This document shows positions 26,397-36,089 of a DNA stretch of 64,000 bases, in pieces. Below the pieces are notes generated by a model. The model ran no database searches and was not told where the DNA came from. It worked only from the letters and a program-made list of their open reading frames with translations. Source of the DNA: Flavobacteriales bacterium UBA852 (GTDB lineage Bacteria > Bacteroidota > Bacteroidia > Flavobacteriales_E > Vicingaceae). The stretch covers positions 17,763 to 81,762 of the forward strand of contig DBGO01000008.1 in assembly GCA_002295925.1 (NCBI GenBank), given 5' to 3'. The position numbers were made by a program, and so were the translations under genes. How positions within the stretch are numbered: the first letter of the stretch is position 1; the number at the start of each line of letters is the position of its first letter.

Positions 26397-27584
26397 ATGG
26401 AAATCGATTCTGTATATACCGAAGAAATTCGTGCCATAATAAATGAATATAAACATTTACCCTTAAGCGAAGTTTCGCTAAAATTGGCAACAAAAAAACA
26501 TTTACCCCGCACATTCATTCTAAATCAAATCAATGGATTGCAAAAAGCAAAAGAGAAATTACCGTCGTTTATTAAAAATGGATTAATTTTTCCGCCCAAA
26601 GTAAATTTGGAACAATGCTCATCGGAAGCTACGGCAAAATTTAAACAAAGCATCCTTTCAGGCAATACTTTGTTGGATTTGACAATGGGTTTTGGTGTGG
26701 ATGTTCTTTTTTTGTCAGATGTTTTTAATTCAGTTACTGCCGTAGAGCCCAACAAAGAATTGACCGAAGTAGCGCAATATAATTTCGATAAATCCGGAAA
26801 TTCGGATAAAATAACCATTGTCAATAATACAGCAGAACAGTTTTTGCACGAAAATCAACAGTCTTTTGATTGGATTTATATTGACCCTTCGCGTAGAGAA
26901 CAAGGCAATAAAAAAGTGGTGGATTTAAAAAAATACTCGCCGGATGTAACGGCTTTGTTGCCTCAAATGTTCCGGTTTTCCTCCAATGTGTTGATTAAAA
27001 TTTCGCCCTTTGCAGATATTACTTATTTGCATAAATTGTTTAATTGTATTGACCGAACCTATGTAGTTTCGGTAAAAAATGAATGCAAAGAAATACTTTT
27101 GCTGCTAAAAAAAGAGTTAAACAGCAATCGTGATGAAGTAATTACGGTAAACCTGTTGAACGAACAAACACAACTGTTTACCTATCATCAGAATGAAAAT
27201 GACATTAGCAACAGCGAATTTTATTCCGGTAATTTTCAATCCGGATATATTTATTTGCCCAATGTTTCAGTAAACAAATCACAAGCTTACGGTGCTTTGG
27301 TAAAGGAATTTCAGCTAAAAGCAATATCCTTGAATACACACATTTTTTGGAGTGAGGATAAGAAAAATAATTTCCCGGGCGATATTTTTGAAATAGTGGA
27401 ATTGGTACAGCTCAAAAAGCTAAACGATAAAACGGTGCAAGTAATTTTAAAGAATTACCCGTTGAGTCATCAACAATTTTTAAAGAAATATAAATTTTCA
27501 AAAGGAAATAAATCTCAAAAAGTTTTGTTGGGTTTTAGAGATAACGGCAATAAATTACAGCATTTATTGTTGAACAGAGTTTGA
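26397..27584 (+). CDS. PG_1098-type SAM-dependent methyltransferase (THUMP-like)
   Basis: This 395-aa protein resembles the Porphyromonas PG_1098 family. An N-terminal helical part (about 1-75) is followed by a Rossmann methyltransferase core with LLDLTMGFGVDVLFLS (SAM loop), TAVEPNKEL and the catalytic-type motif YIDPSRR, then a ferredoxin-like and THUMP-like C-terminal region. The motif IDPSRR and the THUMP-like tail suggest an RNA substrate, but none is established. The 3' end overlaps the convergent AI-2E permease gene by 21 nt. Confidence 0.88.
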   Translation: MEIDSVYTEEIRAIINEYKHLPLSEVSLKLATKKHLPRTFILNQINGLQKAKEKLPSFIKNGLIFPPKVNLEQCSSEATAKFKQSILSGNTLLDLTMGFGVDVLFLSDVFNSVTAVEPNKELTEVAQYNFDKSGNSDKITIVNNTAEQFLHENQQSFDWIYIDPSRREQGNKKVVDLKKYSPDVTALLPQMFRFSSNVLIKISPFADITYLHKLFNCIDRTYVVSVKNECKEILLLLKKELNSNRDEVITVNLLNEQTQLFTYHQNENDISNSEFYSGNFQSGYIYLPNVSVNKSQAYGALVKEFQLKAISLNTHIFWSEDKKNNFPGDIFEIVELVQLKKLNDKTVQVILKNYPLSHQQFLKKYKFSKGNKSQKVLLGFRDNGNKLQHLLLNRV

Positions 27585-28634
27585 GAGGGTTTTCTCAAAT
27601 TTGAAATATTCCAAAATAACCAGTCTTAAAACAGTATAAGCAGGCACGGCAAATATCATTCCTGCAATGCCAAAAATGTTCCCGACAATAAGTATCACTA
27701 AAAATATTTCTAACGGATGGGCTTTTACACTTGTAGAATAAATTACGGGCTGAAAAACCAAATTGTCCAATACTTGAGCAATAATAATCATTGCAGCGAT
27801 TTTTAACAGCGTTGGCAATGCTTCATCAAAATACACTTCGTTTAGTTCTGTAGTCAAGCCGATAATTAAGCCAAACATCAATCCGATTAATGGTCCAACA
27901 TACGGAATAACATTGAAAATTCCGGCAAAAAATCCAATCATCATAGCATTTTTTACACCTAAAAAATAACATCCTGCCGAGACAATCAGAATAATCAAAA
28001 TTACTTCCAAAGAAATACCTATAAGGTAGCGTTTTAGTAAATTTCTGGATTGACTGAACACATTGCTGAACATTTCTTTTTTATCTTCCGGTACCAGTTT
28101 TTCAATATATCCGATGATGGCATATTGGTCTTTTAAAAAAAAGAAAGTGATAAAACTAACGGAAAAAAGCGCTACAAAAAAATCACCGATAAAACCCGAT
28201 ATTGCAGTAAAAAAATTACTGATGTTGGAGTAATTTAATATTGATACAATTTTTTCCTGTGCATATTTTTCAGGGTCAAATTCAGAACTTACCATCCAAT
28301 TTTTTAAATAATCAATTGGCTTTTGCAAATGCTCCAATACGGTTTGTGTATTGATGTTTTTTATAATACGGGCTTCTTCTATAATAAGCGGAATAAAAAT
28401 GGAAAACAAGGCGGCAAATACAATCAATAACGAAAGCATTGAGAGAGCAGCAACCACAGCCGGACGTTTTTTCTTTTTTTCAAGCAGTTTGCTGAATAAT
28501 CGCCTGAACGGTTGTGCCAAAAATGTAAATACCCCGGCAAGTATAACATACACCAAAACAGGTGTGGCAAAATACCCTACAATTGCCAAAACGGCAAAAA
28601 CCAATAAAGTTTGTATGGAGAAAATTTTATTCAT
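27564..28634 (-). CDS. AI-2E family transporter (permease)
   Basis: This 356-aa membrane protein has the architecture of the AI-2E/PerM family: two hydrophobic segments at the N-terminus, a soluble region (about 90-145), two to three segments in the middle, and a final pair. The family signature region is IGFFAGIFNVIPYVGPLIG and later DNLVFQPVIYSTSVKAHPLE. Family members export varied small solutes, and the name does not prove autoinducer transport. It converges with the methyltransferase gene, overlapping it by 21 nt. A -7 box lies 11 nt upstream of the start. Confidence 0.9.
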   Translation of the reverse strand: MNKIFSIQTLLVFAVLAIVGYFATPVLVYVILAGVFTFLAQPFRRLFSKLLEKKKKRPAVVAALSMLSLLIVFAALFSIFIPLIIEEARIIKNINTQTVLEHLQKPIDYLKNWMVSSEFDPEKYAQEKIVSILNYSNISNFFTAISGFIGDFFVALFSVSFITFFFLKDQYAIIGYIEKLVPEDKKEMFSNVFSQSRNLLKRYLIGISLEVILIILIVSAGCYFLGVKNAMMIGFFAGIFNVIPYVGPLIGLMFGLIIGLTTELNEVYFDEALPTLLKIAAMIIIAQVLDNLVFQPVIYSTSVKAHPLEIFLVILIVGNIFGIAGMIFAVPAYTVLRLVILEYFKFEKTLSNSVQQ

Positions 28635-28645
28635 ATTGTGTGATA

Positions 28646-28653
28646 CAAATATA
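28646..28653 (-). promoter_or_regulatory. -7 box (TATATTTG) of the AI-2E permease gene
   Basis: Perfect TAnnTTTG on the minus strand, 11 nt before the start codon at 28634, predicting a leader of only a few bases. Confidence 0.5.
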
Positions 28654-28784
28654 GGGCTAATTATTATTAAAGATACGTGAATTTTGGATAAAACCCTATC
28701 AAGAAATTTTACGATTAAGCTTCATTCTTTTTCTTTTGCATCAAGGTAAAAGAACAATAATAATTTTCTTAAACAAAATTGACG

Positions 28785-29426
28785 TTAAAGATGCGTTTCA
28801 ATAAAATCTTGTAGTACATTAGCCGGAATATTGTGTTTTCCTTCAAATTGAATAATCTTGCAAGATAGATTTTCTTGCTTAAGCAACGGGTCAATCTTAA
28901 CTAGCTGTTTGTCAACATTAAATTCATCATTATTACCATATAATAAATAAAAATTAATATCCTTTTTTTGCATTTCAGGAAAATTTAAATCTTCCGGAAA
29001 AACACAACTAAATAAAATTAAATTATCTATGCGGTGAGTAGTTTCTGCCGCCCAGCGAGAAGCAGTTGCTCCACCTTGTGAAAATCCCAATACATTTATT
29101 TTGCAATTATCCGGTAAGCGATTAGGTAAAAAATGCGAGTAAACATTATTTAAATAACGAATATAATCCTCTATATCAGTCAGCCGGTCTTCTTTCGTCA
29201 TCCAATTGGCACCAACGCGCCCGCTGTATCCTTGCACATAAAATCGGGATAAAGCTTCGGGGGCAATAACAAAATGCCTTTCATCAAGAAAATTGAACTT
29301 ACGAATAAAATACTTAGCCAATTGTCCGTAACCGTGCAAGACTATCCAAATATTATTTGTTTTATCCGAAAGTGAATTATGGGTGTAAATATGTGCAGTT
29401 TTGGTTGATTGCAGTGTGTGGTGCAT
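28785..29426 (-). CDS. Alpha/beta hydrolase, phospholipase/carboxylesterase type
   Basis: The 213-aa cytosolic protein has the fold's key motifs. An oxyanion region WIVLHGYGQLAKYF lies near residues 28-41. The nucleophile elbow GFSQGGA is near residue 117, an Asp-containing LYGNNDEF follows, and the catalytic His is in FEGKHNIP near the end. The WMTKEDRLTDIEDYIRYLN segment is typical of short-chain esterases of this group. Substrate unknown. It is divergent from recQ, 52 nt apart. Confidence 0.87.
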   Translation of the reverse strand: MHHTLQSTKTAHIYTHNSLSDKTNNIWIVLHGYGQLAKYFIRKFNFLDERHFVIAPEALSRFYVQGYSGRVGANWMTKEDRLTDIEDYIRYLNNVYSHFLPNRLPDNCKINVLGFSQGGATASRWAAETTHRIDNLILFSCVFPEDLNFPEMQKKDINFYLLYGNNDEFNVDKQLVKIDPLLKQENLSCKIIQFEGKHNIPANVLQDFIETHL

Positions 29427-29478
29427 AAATTTGGGTAAAGGTTTATATTGATGTTAAAATTATGTATTTTTATCGTAA

Positions 29479-31377
29479 ATGAATATCCACGAAGTATTAA
29501 AGCATTATTGGGGCTACGATTCGTTTCGTCCTTTGCAGGAAGATATTATCCGTTCTGCATTGTCGGGAGATGATACTTTGGCATTATTGCCCACCGGCGG
29601 CGGAAAATCCATTTGTTTTCAGGTACCGGTTTTAGCAAAAGACGGGTTGGGTATAGTTGTTTCGCCGCTAATTGCATTGATGAAAGATCAAGTGGAGAAT
29701 TTGAATAAACGAGGTATAAAAGCTGTTGCCATTTATTCGGGAATGAGCAAGCGCGAAATTGATATTGCTTTGGATAATTGTGCGTATGGAGAAGTTAAAT
29801 TTTTATATGTTTCGCCCGAGCGGTTGGAAACACAACTGTTTAAAGCGCGGGTGCAAAAAATGAACATTAACCTTATTGCCGTTGACGAAGCACACTGCAT
29901 CAGTCAATGGGGATATGATTTCAGACCTTCTTATCTAAACATAAAAAAACTAAGGGAGTTGTTGCCCGATATACCAGTTTTGGCGCTTACGGCAACTGCA
30001 ACCCCCGAAGTAGTGGAGGATATTCAAAAACAACTCCGGTTTAAAAAACAAAACGTTTTTCAAAAAAGTTTTTCGCGGTCAAATTTGGCTTATATTGTTG
30101 TTCAAGAGCAAGATAAATACAATCGGTTGGAAAGAATTTTGAAGAAAATTCCCGGAACGTCGGTTGTTTATGTTCGCAATCGTAAACGAACAAAAGAAGT
30201 GGCGCTGGAATTAATAAAACGCGGATTTTCAGCTGATTATTACCACGCCGGACTCACACACGAAGAACGCTCGAAAAAGCAACACGATTGGATACACGAT
30301 AAAACAAGAATTATTGTGTCAACCAATGCTTTTGGAATGGGAATAGATAAACCCGATGTACGTACTGTTGTGCATCTCGATTTGCCCGATACTCTTGAGG
30401 CTTATTTTCAAGAAGCCGGACGTGCCGGCAGGGACGAAAAAAAAGCGTATACCATAGCGTTGGTTGAAGAAGCCGATAAATTGAATCTGCAGCAACAGAT
30501 TGAAAATTCGTTTCCTTCGGTTGAGGTAATAAAAAGAGTGTACCAAGCCATTGGCAATTATTTGCAAATCCCCGACAACAGTGGACAAAATGAAACCTTT
30601 GAAATTGATTTTTCGGAACTTTCGCATCGTTTTAAGTTAAATTTTATCGAGATTTTTAATTCCATAAAATTTTTGGAAAGAGAAGGGTATATGCAATTTA
30701 ATGAAGCGGTTTACAATCCTTCAAGGGTGAAAATTATTACCAATCGAAAAGATTTGTATCAAACACAATTGAAGCACTCGTTTATCGATAGTTTAGTGAA
30801 AACGCTGTTGCGAATGTACGGCGGTTTGTTTGACGGTTATGTGAAAATAAATGAACGGTTAATTGCCAAGCAATTAAATGTAGCACAAAACAAAGTGGAG
30901 AAGGCATTAAGTTTTTTGCATCAATCCAATTTAATTGATTATTTGCCGGCAACCAATAAACCCACGGTTACTTATTTGCAACCCAAAGTACCGCTTACGC
31001 ATTTTTACTTATCGGATGAAAATTATTCATTTTTGAAAAAAAGAGCATTTGATAAAATGGCAAAAGTATTGGATTATGTCTCGGACAATACTACGTGCCG
31101 AAGTGTGAAATTACTGGCGTATTTTGGCGAAAAAGATGCCAAAGCTTGTGGCGTTTGTGATGTATGTTTGGCAAAAAAAGAAAAATTTTCCGACACACAG
31201 GCAGAAGCATTACAACAGGCAATACTTAAATTATTGAGCGTAAAACCTCTTGGAATTAAGGATATTGTATCCCAATTGCCACAAAACAATGAAACTCAAA
31301 TTGTAGAAGTAATACAATGGCTTACCGACGCCGGTAAATTGAAAAAAAACAATCGTCAAGAATTTGAATTAGTTTAA
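29479..31377 (+). CDS. recQ: ATP-dependent DNA helicase RecQ family
   Basis: The 632-aa 3'-5' helicase has motif 0 (YWGYDSFRPLQEDII), Walker A LPTGGGKSICFQ near residues 38-49, DEAHCISQWGYDFRPSY near 135, LTATATPEV, and motif VI QEAGRAGRDEKKA. After the helicase core come a winged-helix-like region and a Cys cluster (CRSVKLLAYFGEK then CGVCDVC) that should bind zinc. There is no HRDC domain, and the C-terminus is a short winged-helix-like segment. It converges with the gene for the AT-rich secreted protein, 4 nt apart. Confidence 0.96.
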   Translation: MNIHEVLKHYWGYDSFRPLQEDIIRSALSGDDTLALLPTGGGKSICFQVPVLAKDGLGIVVSPLIALMKDQVENLNKRGIKAVAIYSGMSKREIDIALDNCAYGEVKFLYVSPERLETQLFKARVQKMNINLIAVDEAHCISQWGYDFRPSYLNIKKLRELLPDIPVLALTATATPEVVEDIQKQLRFKKQNVFQKSFSRSNLAYIVVQEQDKYNRLERILKKIPGTSVVYVRNRKRTKEVALELIKRGFSADYYHAGLTHEERSKKQHDWIHDKTRIIVSTNAFGMGIDKPDVRTVVHLDLPDTLEAYFQEAGRAGRDEKKAYTIALVEEADKLNLQQQIENSFPSVEVIKRVYQAIGNYLQIPDNSGQNETFEIDFSELSHRFKLNFIEIFNSIKFLEREGYMQFNEAVYNPSRVKIITNRKDLYQTQLKHSFIDSLVKTLLRMYGGLFDGYVKINERLIAKQLNVAQNKVEKALSFLHQSNLIDYLPATNKPTVTYLQPKVPLTHFYLSDENYSFLKKRAFDKMAKVLDYVSDNTTCRSVKLLAYFGEKDAKACGVCDVCLAKKEKFSDTQAEALQQAILKLLSVKPLGIKDIVSQLPQNNETQIVEVIQWLTDAGKLKKNNRQEFELV

Positions 31378-31381
31378 CCTT

Positions 31382-33016
31382 TTATTCAAATAATTTGATT
31401 TTTTCGATTTTTTGACTTATACTTTCTTTATAAAAATATATAAAATAATTGCCCGATAATGAACTGAAAGGATAAAAGATATTTCGTGTTAAGTTTTGTT
31501 TTCCGAATTGATAATTTTTCATTTCGCCTTCCTTGTTAAGAACAGTTAAGTAATCGTCTAATTTTAAATTTTCGGGTTTAGCTCTGTAAATAAAATATTG
31601 CTCCCCATTTGGCTTTAAAAAATAATTAAACCCGGGTTTTTCCATTCCAACAGTAGAAATTCTAGCTTTCCAATTAAGATTAGTAGATTTTGGGTCAATA
31701 TTAAAAATGGCAAATCCTTCACTAAGAGTTGAAGGTCCTACTTTCTTGCTTATGTTGTAAAAACTATGACAAACCAAGTTTAAACTGCTGTCTGCCGGCG
31801 ACCATCTTAAAAAATATGGTGATAAGTTTTTAATCCCGTATTTTAAATTTTTTCCTTTTCTGCTAGCATAAGCGACTCTTCTATCAAAAAATTTTTCAAT
31901 TTTATTTGACCATGCAGCTTTTACAAACTCTTTATCAAAATTAATGTATTTATCGCTTACCTCTTCTAAATCAGATACTCGAATTTTTTTTATATTTATT
32001 TCGTTAACATATACATCTAGGTAACGATATATATCGTTATTCAAAAAATCATTAATATAGATATGATGGTCCTGTGTTTTAAGTATTTGATTTAGGTCTG
32101 CGGTTAAACTAATAATATAAACATTGTTATAGTCTGTGGTAACGATATATCGGTAAATATGTTTGTTATTTTCTATCGGATATACCTTTTTTACTATACC
32201 GTTATGATCAATTTTTTTTATTTCTAAATAATCTGGATTATCATTTTCCTCATCGTAACCCGAAAAAGCTGTAACTTTAAATATTTCACCGTTAGGTGTT
32301 AATTCGAATGAATTTTTCGGAAATACATTTTTTATTAGAATGTTTCTTTGGAATTGATTAGAAAAGTTGCCTGCTATGTTTATGTTTTCAAAGGCGTCTT
32401 CTTCTTCAATATTGGAATTATTTATTGAATAAACAACAAAATTAAGTTTACTTCTTTTGTGAGATAAATAGCAAAGTGAGAATAAGCTAGAGTCCGGTGA
32501 GAATAATATTTTACTTGTATAATTTACCTTTTCTTTAATTATTTTCGGACTCGAAAGTTTTCCGGTAGAAAGGTCAATAGAAAAAGAAACAAAGTTGTTA
32601 TCCTTAACAAAAAACAAGATAATTTCATCTTCATTTTTATAATAGGTAAGATAATAGAAGCCTTTAGAGTTAAACTGTTTTTTAAAGTCTATTTTATTCA
32701 CATTTATTGTTGAAAATTCTTCATCAATTAGATTAATGTTAATTTGTTTAATCGCAATTATTGCTTCAGATTCTGAGAAGCCATCTATTGAAAATGGAAG
32801 ACTAGATTTTGAACTTGGAACCGAAACAAAAATCGTTTTCCCTTCTTTATTTAAAATAGGCGGAACAATTACATAATTTTTAATTGATTTTTGCGAAAAA
32901 GTTCGATAAGGTAAAGATTTTACATCATTACTGTTTAAAGGAGTGTACTCTGCATTTTGCGAGTAACTTAATTTTGAAAATAAAAATATTAATAAAATAT
33001 GCAGTATATATCTCAT
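31382..33016 (-). CDS. Secreted protein of unknown function, AT-rich gene
   Basis: I do not recognise this 544-aa protein. It starts with a signal peptide (about 1-19, ending LSYSQ) and is otherwise soluble. The sequence alternates short hydrophobic strands with polar turns (for example SKILFSPDSSLFSLCYLSH, PNGEIFKVTAFSGYD, KPNGEQYFIYRAKPENL), which suggests a beta-propeller made of repeated sheets. It is rich in N, K, I, S and Y. The coding DNA is visibly more AT-rich than its neighbours, so it may be a recent acquisition. A complete -33/-7 promoter lies just upstream. Confidence 0.8.
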   Translation of the reverse strand: MRYILHILLIFLFSKLSYSQNAEYTPLNSNDVKSLPYRTFSQKSIKNYVIVPPILNKEGKTIFVSVPSSKSSLPFSIDGFSESEAIIAIKQININLIDEEFSTINVNKIDFKKQFNSKGFYYLTYYKNEDEIILFFVKDNNFVSFSIDLSTGKLSSPKIIKEKVNYTSKILFSPDSSLFSLCYLSHKRSKLNFVVYSINNSNIEEEDAFENINIAGNFSNQFQRNILIKNVFPKNSFELTPNGEIFKVTAFSGYDEENDNPDYLEIKKIDHNGIVKKVYPIENNKHIYRYIVTTDYNNVYIISLTADLNQILKTQDHHIYINDFLNNDIYRYLDVYVNEINIKKIRVSDLEEVSDKYINFDKEFVKAAWSNKIEKFFDRRVAYASRKGKNLKYGIKNLSPYFLRWSPADSSLNLVCHSFYNISKKVGPSTLSEGFAIFNIDPKSTNLNWKARISTVGMEKPGFNYFLKPNGEQYFIYRAKPENLKLDDYLTVLNKEGEMKNYQFGKQNLTRNIFYPFSSLSGNYFIYFYKESISQKIEKIKLFE

Positions 33017-33032
33017 AACGTTTAAATTTTTT

Positions 33033-33062
33033 CAAAAGTATTATTTTTTATAAAATAAACAA
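33033..33062 (-). promoter_or_regulatory. Promoter of the AT-rich secreted protein gene
   Basis: Read on the minus strand: TTG at 33062-33060, a 19-nt spacer, then TACTTTTG at 33040-33033. This is a complete match to the Bacteroidota -33/-7 arrangement, 16 nt upstream of the start. Confidence 0.65.
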
Positions 33063-33117
33063 TTGATTTATTGAAGTAATTGTTTTTAATAAATGATAAT
33101 GTTTGTTACAAGTGTTT

Positions 33118-35265
33118 TTAAAAAGAAACGTCATATTGCTTAAACAACAGTTCCATAATTTCTTTTGCGGCGGTTGATACTTTGCTTCCGGGACCAAAAA
33201 TAGCTGCTGCACCGGCGTTAAACAAGAAATCGTAATCTTGTTTGGGTATTACACCGCCTACAATTACCAAAATATCATCTCTACCCAGTTTTTTCAATTC
33301 TTCAATTATTTGAGGAACCAATGTTTTATGTCCTGCAGCCAAAGAAGAAACTCCAACTACGTGTACATCATTTTCAACGGCTTGTTTTGCCGCTTCTTGC
33401 GGTGTTTGAAATAATGGGCCAATATCTACATCAAAACCTAAATCGGCATAACCTGTGGCTACTACTTTTGCTCCGCGGTCGTGCCCGTCTTGTCCCATTT
33501 TGGCAATCATTATTCGCGGTCTTCTACCGGTTACTTCGGCAAATTTGTCGGTCATTTTTCTGGCTTCTTGATAGTCTTGGTCTTGCATAGCTTCAGATTG
33601 ATATACGCCGCTTACCGATTTTATTTGCGCTTGAAAACGCCCGAAAACCTTTTCCATGGCATCTGAAATTTCGCCTAAGGTGGCTCTGTTTCGAGCGGCT
33701 TCAACTGCTGCTGCCAACAAATTTCCATTGCCTGTTTTGGCTATTTCGGTAAGTTTATCCAACGATTGTTTCACTTTTTCGTTGTCGCGTGTTTCCTTAA
33801 TTTTATTAATGCGGGCAATTTGAGCTTCTCTTACTTTGGTATTATCTACTTCTAAAATTTCAATTTGTGTATCATCATCATTTGCTTCATAGGCATTTAC
33901 GCCCACAATAATATCTTTTCCCGAATCAATGCGTCCTTGTTTGCGGGCAGCTGCTTCCTCAATACGCAGTTTGGGCAACCCTTGTTCTATGGCTTTTGCC
34001 ATTCCGCCCAACTCTTCCACTTCTTCAATCAATTTCCATGCTTTTTTGGCAATTTGGTCGGTCTGGTATTCAACATAATACGAACCTGCCCACGGGTCAA
34101 CAGTTCGGCAAATTTCAGTTTCTTCTTGAATATAAATTTGTGTATTTCGTGCAATGCGAGCACTAAAATCGGTAGGCAGGGCAATGGCTTCGTCCAAGGC
34201 GTTGGTATGCAGCGATTGAGTGCCGCCAAAGGCAGCAGCCATAGCTTCAATACATGTTCGTGCCACATTGTTGAACGGGTCTTGCTCGGTTAAGCTCCAA
34301 CCCGAAGTTTGGCAATGCGTACGCAAAGCCATAGATTTTGGATTTTTGGGGTTAAATTGTTTTACAATTTTTGCCCAAAGCATACGTGCCGCACGCATTT
34401 TGGCAATTTCCATAAAATGATTCATTCCAATAGCCCAAAAAAACGACAAACGTGGGGCAAATTGGTCAATATCCATTCCGGCGGCAATACCCGTTCGGAT
34501 GTATTCCAATCCGTCGGCAAGGGTGTAAGCCAACTCTATATCGGCAGTGGCGCCGGCTTCTTGCATATGATAGCCCGAAATACTGATAGAGTTAAATTTG
34601 GGCATATTTTCGGAAGTATATTTAAAAATATCGGCAATTATGCGCATAGATGGTTGGGGCGGATAGATATAGGTGTTGCGAACCATAAATTCTTTAAGAA
34701 TATCATTTTGAATGGTTCCCGAAAGTTGTTCGGGTTTAACACCTTGTTCTTCAGCCGCTACAATATAAAAAGCCATAACCGGAATAACCGCTCCGTTCAT
34801 TGTCATGGAAACCGACATTTTATCGAGTGGAATTTGGTCAAAGAGTATTTTCATATCTTCTACCGAATCAATGGCTACGCCGGCTTTACCTACGTCGCCT
34901 ACTACTCTTGGGTGGTCGCTGTCGTATCCGCGATGAGTAGCCAAATCAAAAGCTACGGAAAGTCCTTTTTGTCCTGCGGCTAAGTTTCTGCGATAAAAAG
35001 CATTGGATTCTTCTGCGGTACTAAAACCTGCATATTGACGAATTGTCCATGGGCGTTGAACATACATAGTGCTGTACGGACCTCGTTTATAGGGTGAAAT
35101 GCCGGCAACAAAGTCTAAATGTTCAAATTGTTCAATGTCTTGATGGGTGAAAACCGGTTTTACCTCTATTTTTTCGGGTGTTTCCCAAGATGTTTTTGGT
35201 AAAGTGGTTTGGTGTTTTGGTTTTGTGCTGAATTTATGTTTGGATAAGTTTATCTTTTTCATCAT
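33118..35265 (-). CDS. mutB: Methylmalonyl-CoA mutase, large (catalytic) subunit
   Basis: The 715-aa adenosylcobalamin enzyme interconverts succinyl-CoA and methylmalonyl-CoA. The TIM barrel (about 60-560) carries GISPYKRGPYSTMYVQRPWT, FDLATHRGYDSDHPRV and RTHCQTSGWSLTEQDPFNN. The C-terminal B12 domain has the base-off ligand motif DGHDRGAKVV (DxHxxG), GVSSLAAGH and GGVIP. It therefore holds the active site. It lies 9 nt downstream of the STAS-like pair that separates it from the small subunit gene. Together with pckA it fits a succinate-propionate route, though no epimerase, MeaB or decarboxylase is in view. Confidence 0.97.
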   Translation of the reverse strand: MMKKINLSKHKFSTKPKHQTTLPKTSWETPEKIEVKPVFTHQDIEQFEHLDFVAGISPYKRGPYSTMYVQRPWTIRQYAGFSTAEESNAFYRRNLAAGQKGLSVAFDLATHRGYDSDHPRVVGDVGKAGVAIDSVEDMKILFDQIPLDKMSVSMTMNGAVIPVMAFYIVAAEEQGVKPEQLSGTIQNDILKEFMVRNTYIYPPQPSMRIIADIFKYTSENMPKFNSISISGYHMQEAGATADIELAYTLADGLEYIRTGIAAGMDIDQFAPRLSFFWAIGMNHFMEIAKMRAARMLWAKIVKQFNPKNPKSMALRTHCQTSGWSLTEQDPFNNVARTCIEAMAAAFGGTQSLHTNALDEAIALPTDFSARIARNTQIYIQEETEICRTVDPWAGSYYVEYQTDQIAKKAWKLIEEVEELGGMAKAIEQGLPKLRIEEAAARKQGRIDSGKDIIVGVNAYEANDDDTQIEILEVDNTKVREAQIARINKIKETRDNEKVKQSLDKLTEIAKTGNGNLLAAAVEAARNRATLGEISDAMEKVFGRFQAQIKSVSGVYQSEAMQDQDYQEARKMTDKFAEVTGRRPRIMIAKMGQDGHDRGAKVVATGYADLGFDVDIGPLFQTPQEAAKQAVENDVHVVGVSSLAAGHKTLVPQIIEELKKLGRDDILVIVGGVIPKQDYDFLFNAGAAAIFGPGSKVSTAAKEIMELLFKQYDVSF

Positions 35266-35274
35266 TTCTACTTT

Positions 35275-35688
35275 TTAGTTTTCTAATAACCAATTCAATG
35301 CTTGTTGTTCATTAGTAAACAATTTCATTGGAAAAGGTGGTTTTTTAAGAAATAATAAGACATGAAATATAAATTTTGAAATTCCGGGAGAAACTATAAT
35401 AGCAACTCTTCCGGTAAATTTTGGCGAATTTTGCTCCATAAAGTTTATTACTTTGGAGTCAAGTTTTTTTAAATTTCTGTTATCCACCAAAAAAGGTAGT
35501 TTTTTTCCTTGTAAATTTTCCTCCAAAAAAACTAATTCTCTTTTCAATTCTTCTAATTCCGGCGATGTTACATTTTGCAAAAGTGAATATTTAATGTATT
35601 GATTTGGAAAAATTTCCATTATTCCCGATTTGGATTTAAATCGAAGAGGTTGTGGGTTTTGGTTAATATTTTTGATTTTATCTTCCAT
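35275..35688 (-). CDS. STAS/SpoIIAA-like protein, paralogue 2
   Basis: This 137-aa soluble protein has the look of SpoIIAA/STAS-like (DUF7793-type) proteins: LQGKKLPFLVDNRNLKKLDS, VAIIVSPGISKFIFHVLLFL, and a C-terminal MKLFTNEQQALNWLL. It is a clear paralogue of the adjacent gene at 35688-36089. The ATG shares one base with the stop of that gene (TAATG), so translation is probably coupled. The pair lies inside the methylmalonyl-CoA mutase operon. Function is unknown; a regulatory or assembly role for the mutase is only a hypothesis. Confidence 0.8.
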   Translation of the reverse strand: MEDKIKNINQNPQPLRFKSKSGIMEIFPNQYIKYSLLQNVTSPELEELKRELVFLEENLQGKKLPFLVDNRNLKKLDSKVINFMEQNSPKFTGRVAIIVSPGISKFIFHVLLFLKKPPFPMKLFTNEQQALNWLLEN

Positions 35689-36089
35689 TAATTATCATTC
35701 AACAACCAATCCATTGCTTTATTTTTATTTGTAAACACTTTTGTTGGAAAAGTTGGCCTTGAAAAATAAATAGCCGTATGAATTATATACTTAGAAAGCC
35801 CTTCGTTTACTACAATTGCCATTTTTGTAATAAGCTTAGGCAGAGTATTTTTCATATAATTTAATTCTTCATTTTTTATTTTTTGAACTGTTTGGCTGTA
35901 AGAGATAAAAGGTAATTTTTTTCCTTTTAAATGTTTGGTAAGAAAATGAACTTCTTTTTTCATCTCCGGTAATTGGTGCATACCAACACCTTCATGAGGT
36001 ACAAAACTTATATAATTTTCGTTGTGGATAGTCATTGTGCCTATGGCAGAAGAATAGTATGGTTCGTTATGTTTATTTATCCCTTCCAT
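35688..36089 (-). CDS. STAS/SpoIIAA-like protein, paralogue 1
   Basis: The 133-aa protein shares with its neighbour the segments LKGKKLPF, AIVVNEGLSKYIIH, and a C-terminal PTKVFTNKNKAMDWLL. The expected Ser/Thr phosphorylation site of true anti-anti-sigma factors is not obvious. The start codon abuts the stop of the small-subunit gene with no gap, and its stop overlaps the next start by one base. This arrangement implies one polycistronic mRNA and coupled synthesis with both mutase subunits. Confidence 0.8.
   Translation of the reverse strand: MEGINKHNEPYYSSAIGTMTIHNENYISFVPHEGVGMHQLPEMKKEVHFLTKHLKGKKLPFISYSQTVQKIKNEELNYMKNTLPKLITKMAIVVNEGLSKYIIHTAIYFSRPTFPTKVFTNKNKAMDWLLNDN

Noticed and set aside
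26053..26514. 153-codon minus-strand frame across the DUF4159/methyltransferase junction
   Set aside because: It overlaps two well-supported plus-strand genes and shows no recognisable motif.
34309..34983. 224-codon plus-strand frame antisense to the methylmalonyl-CoA mutase gene
   Set aside because: Same reason: low-complexity shadow without a promoter, over a well-conserved enzyme gene.
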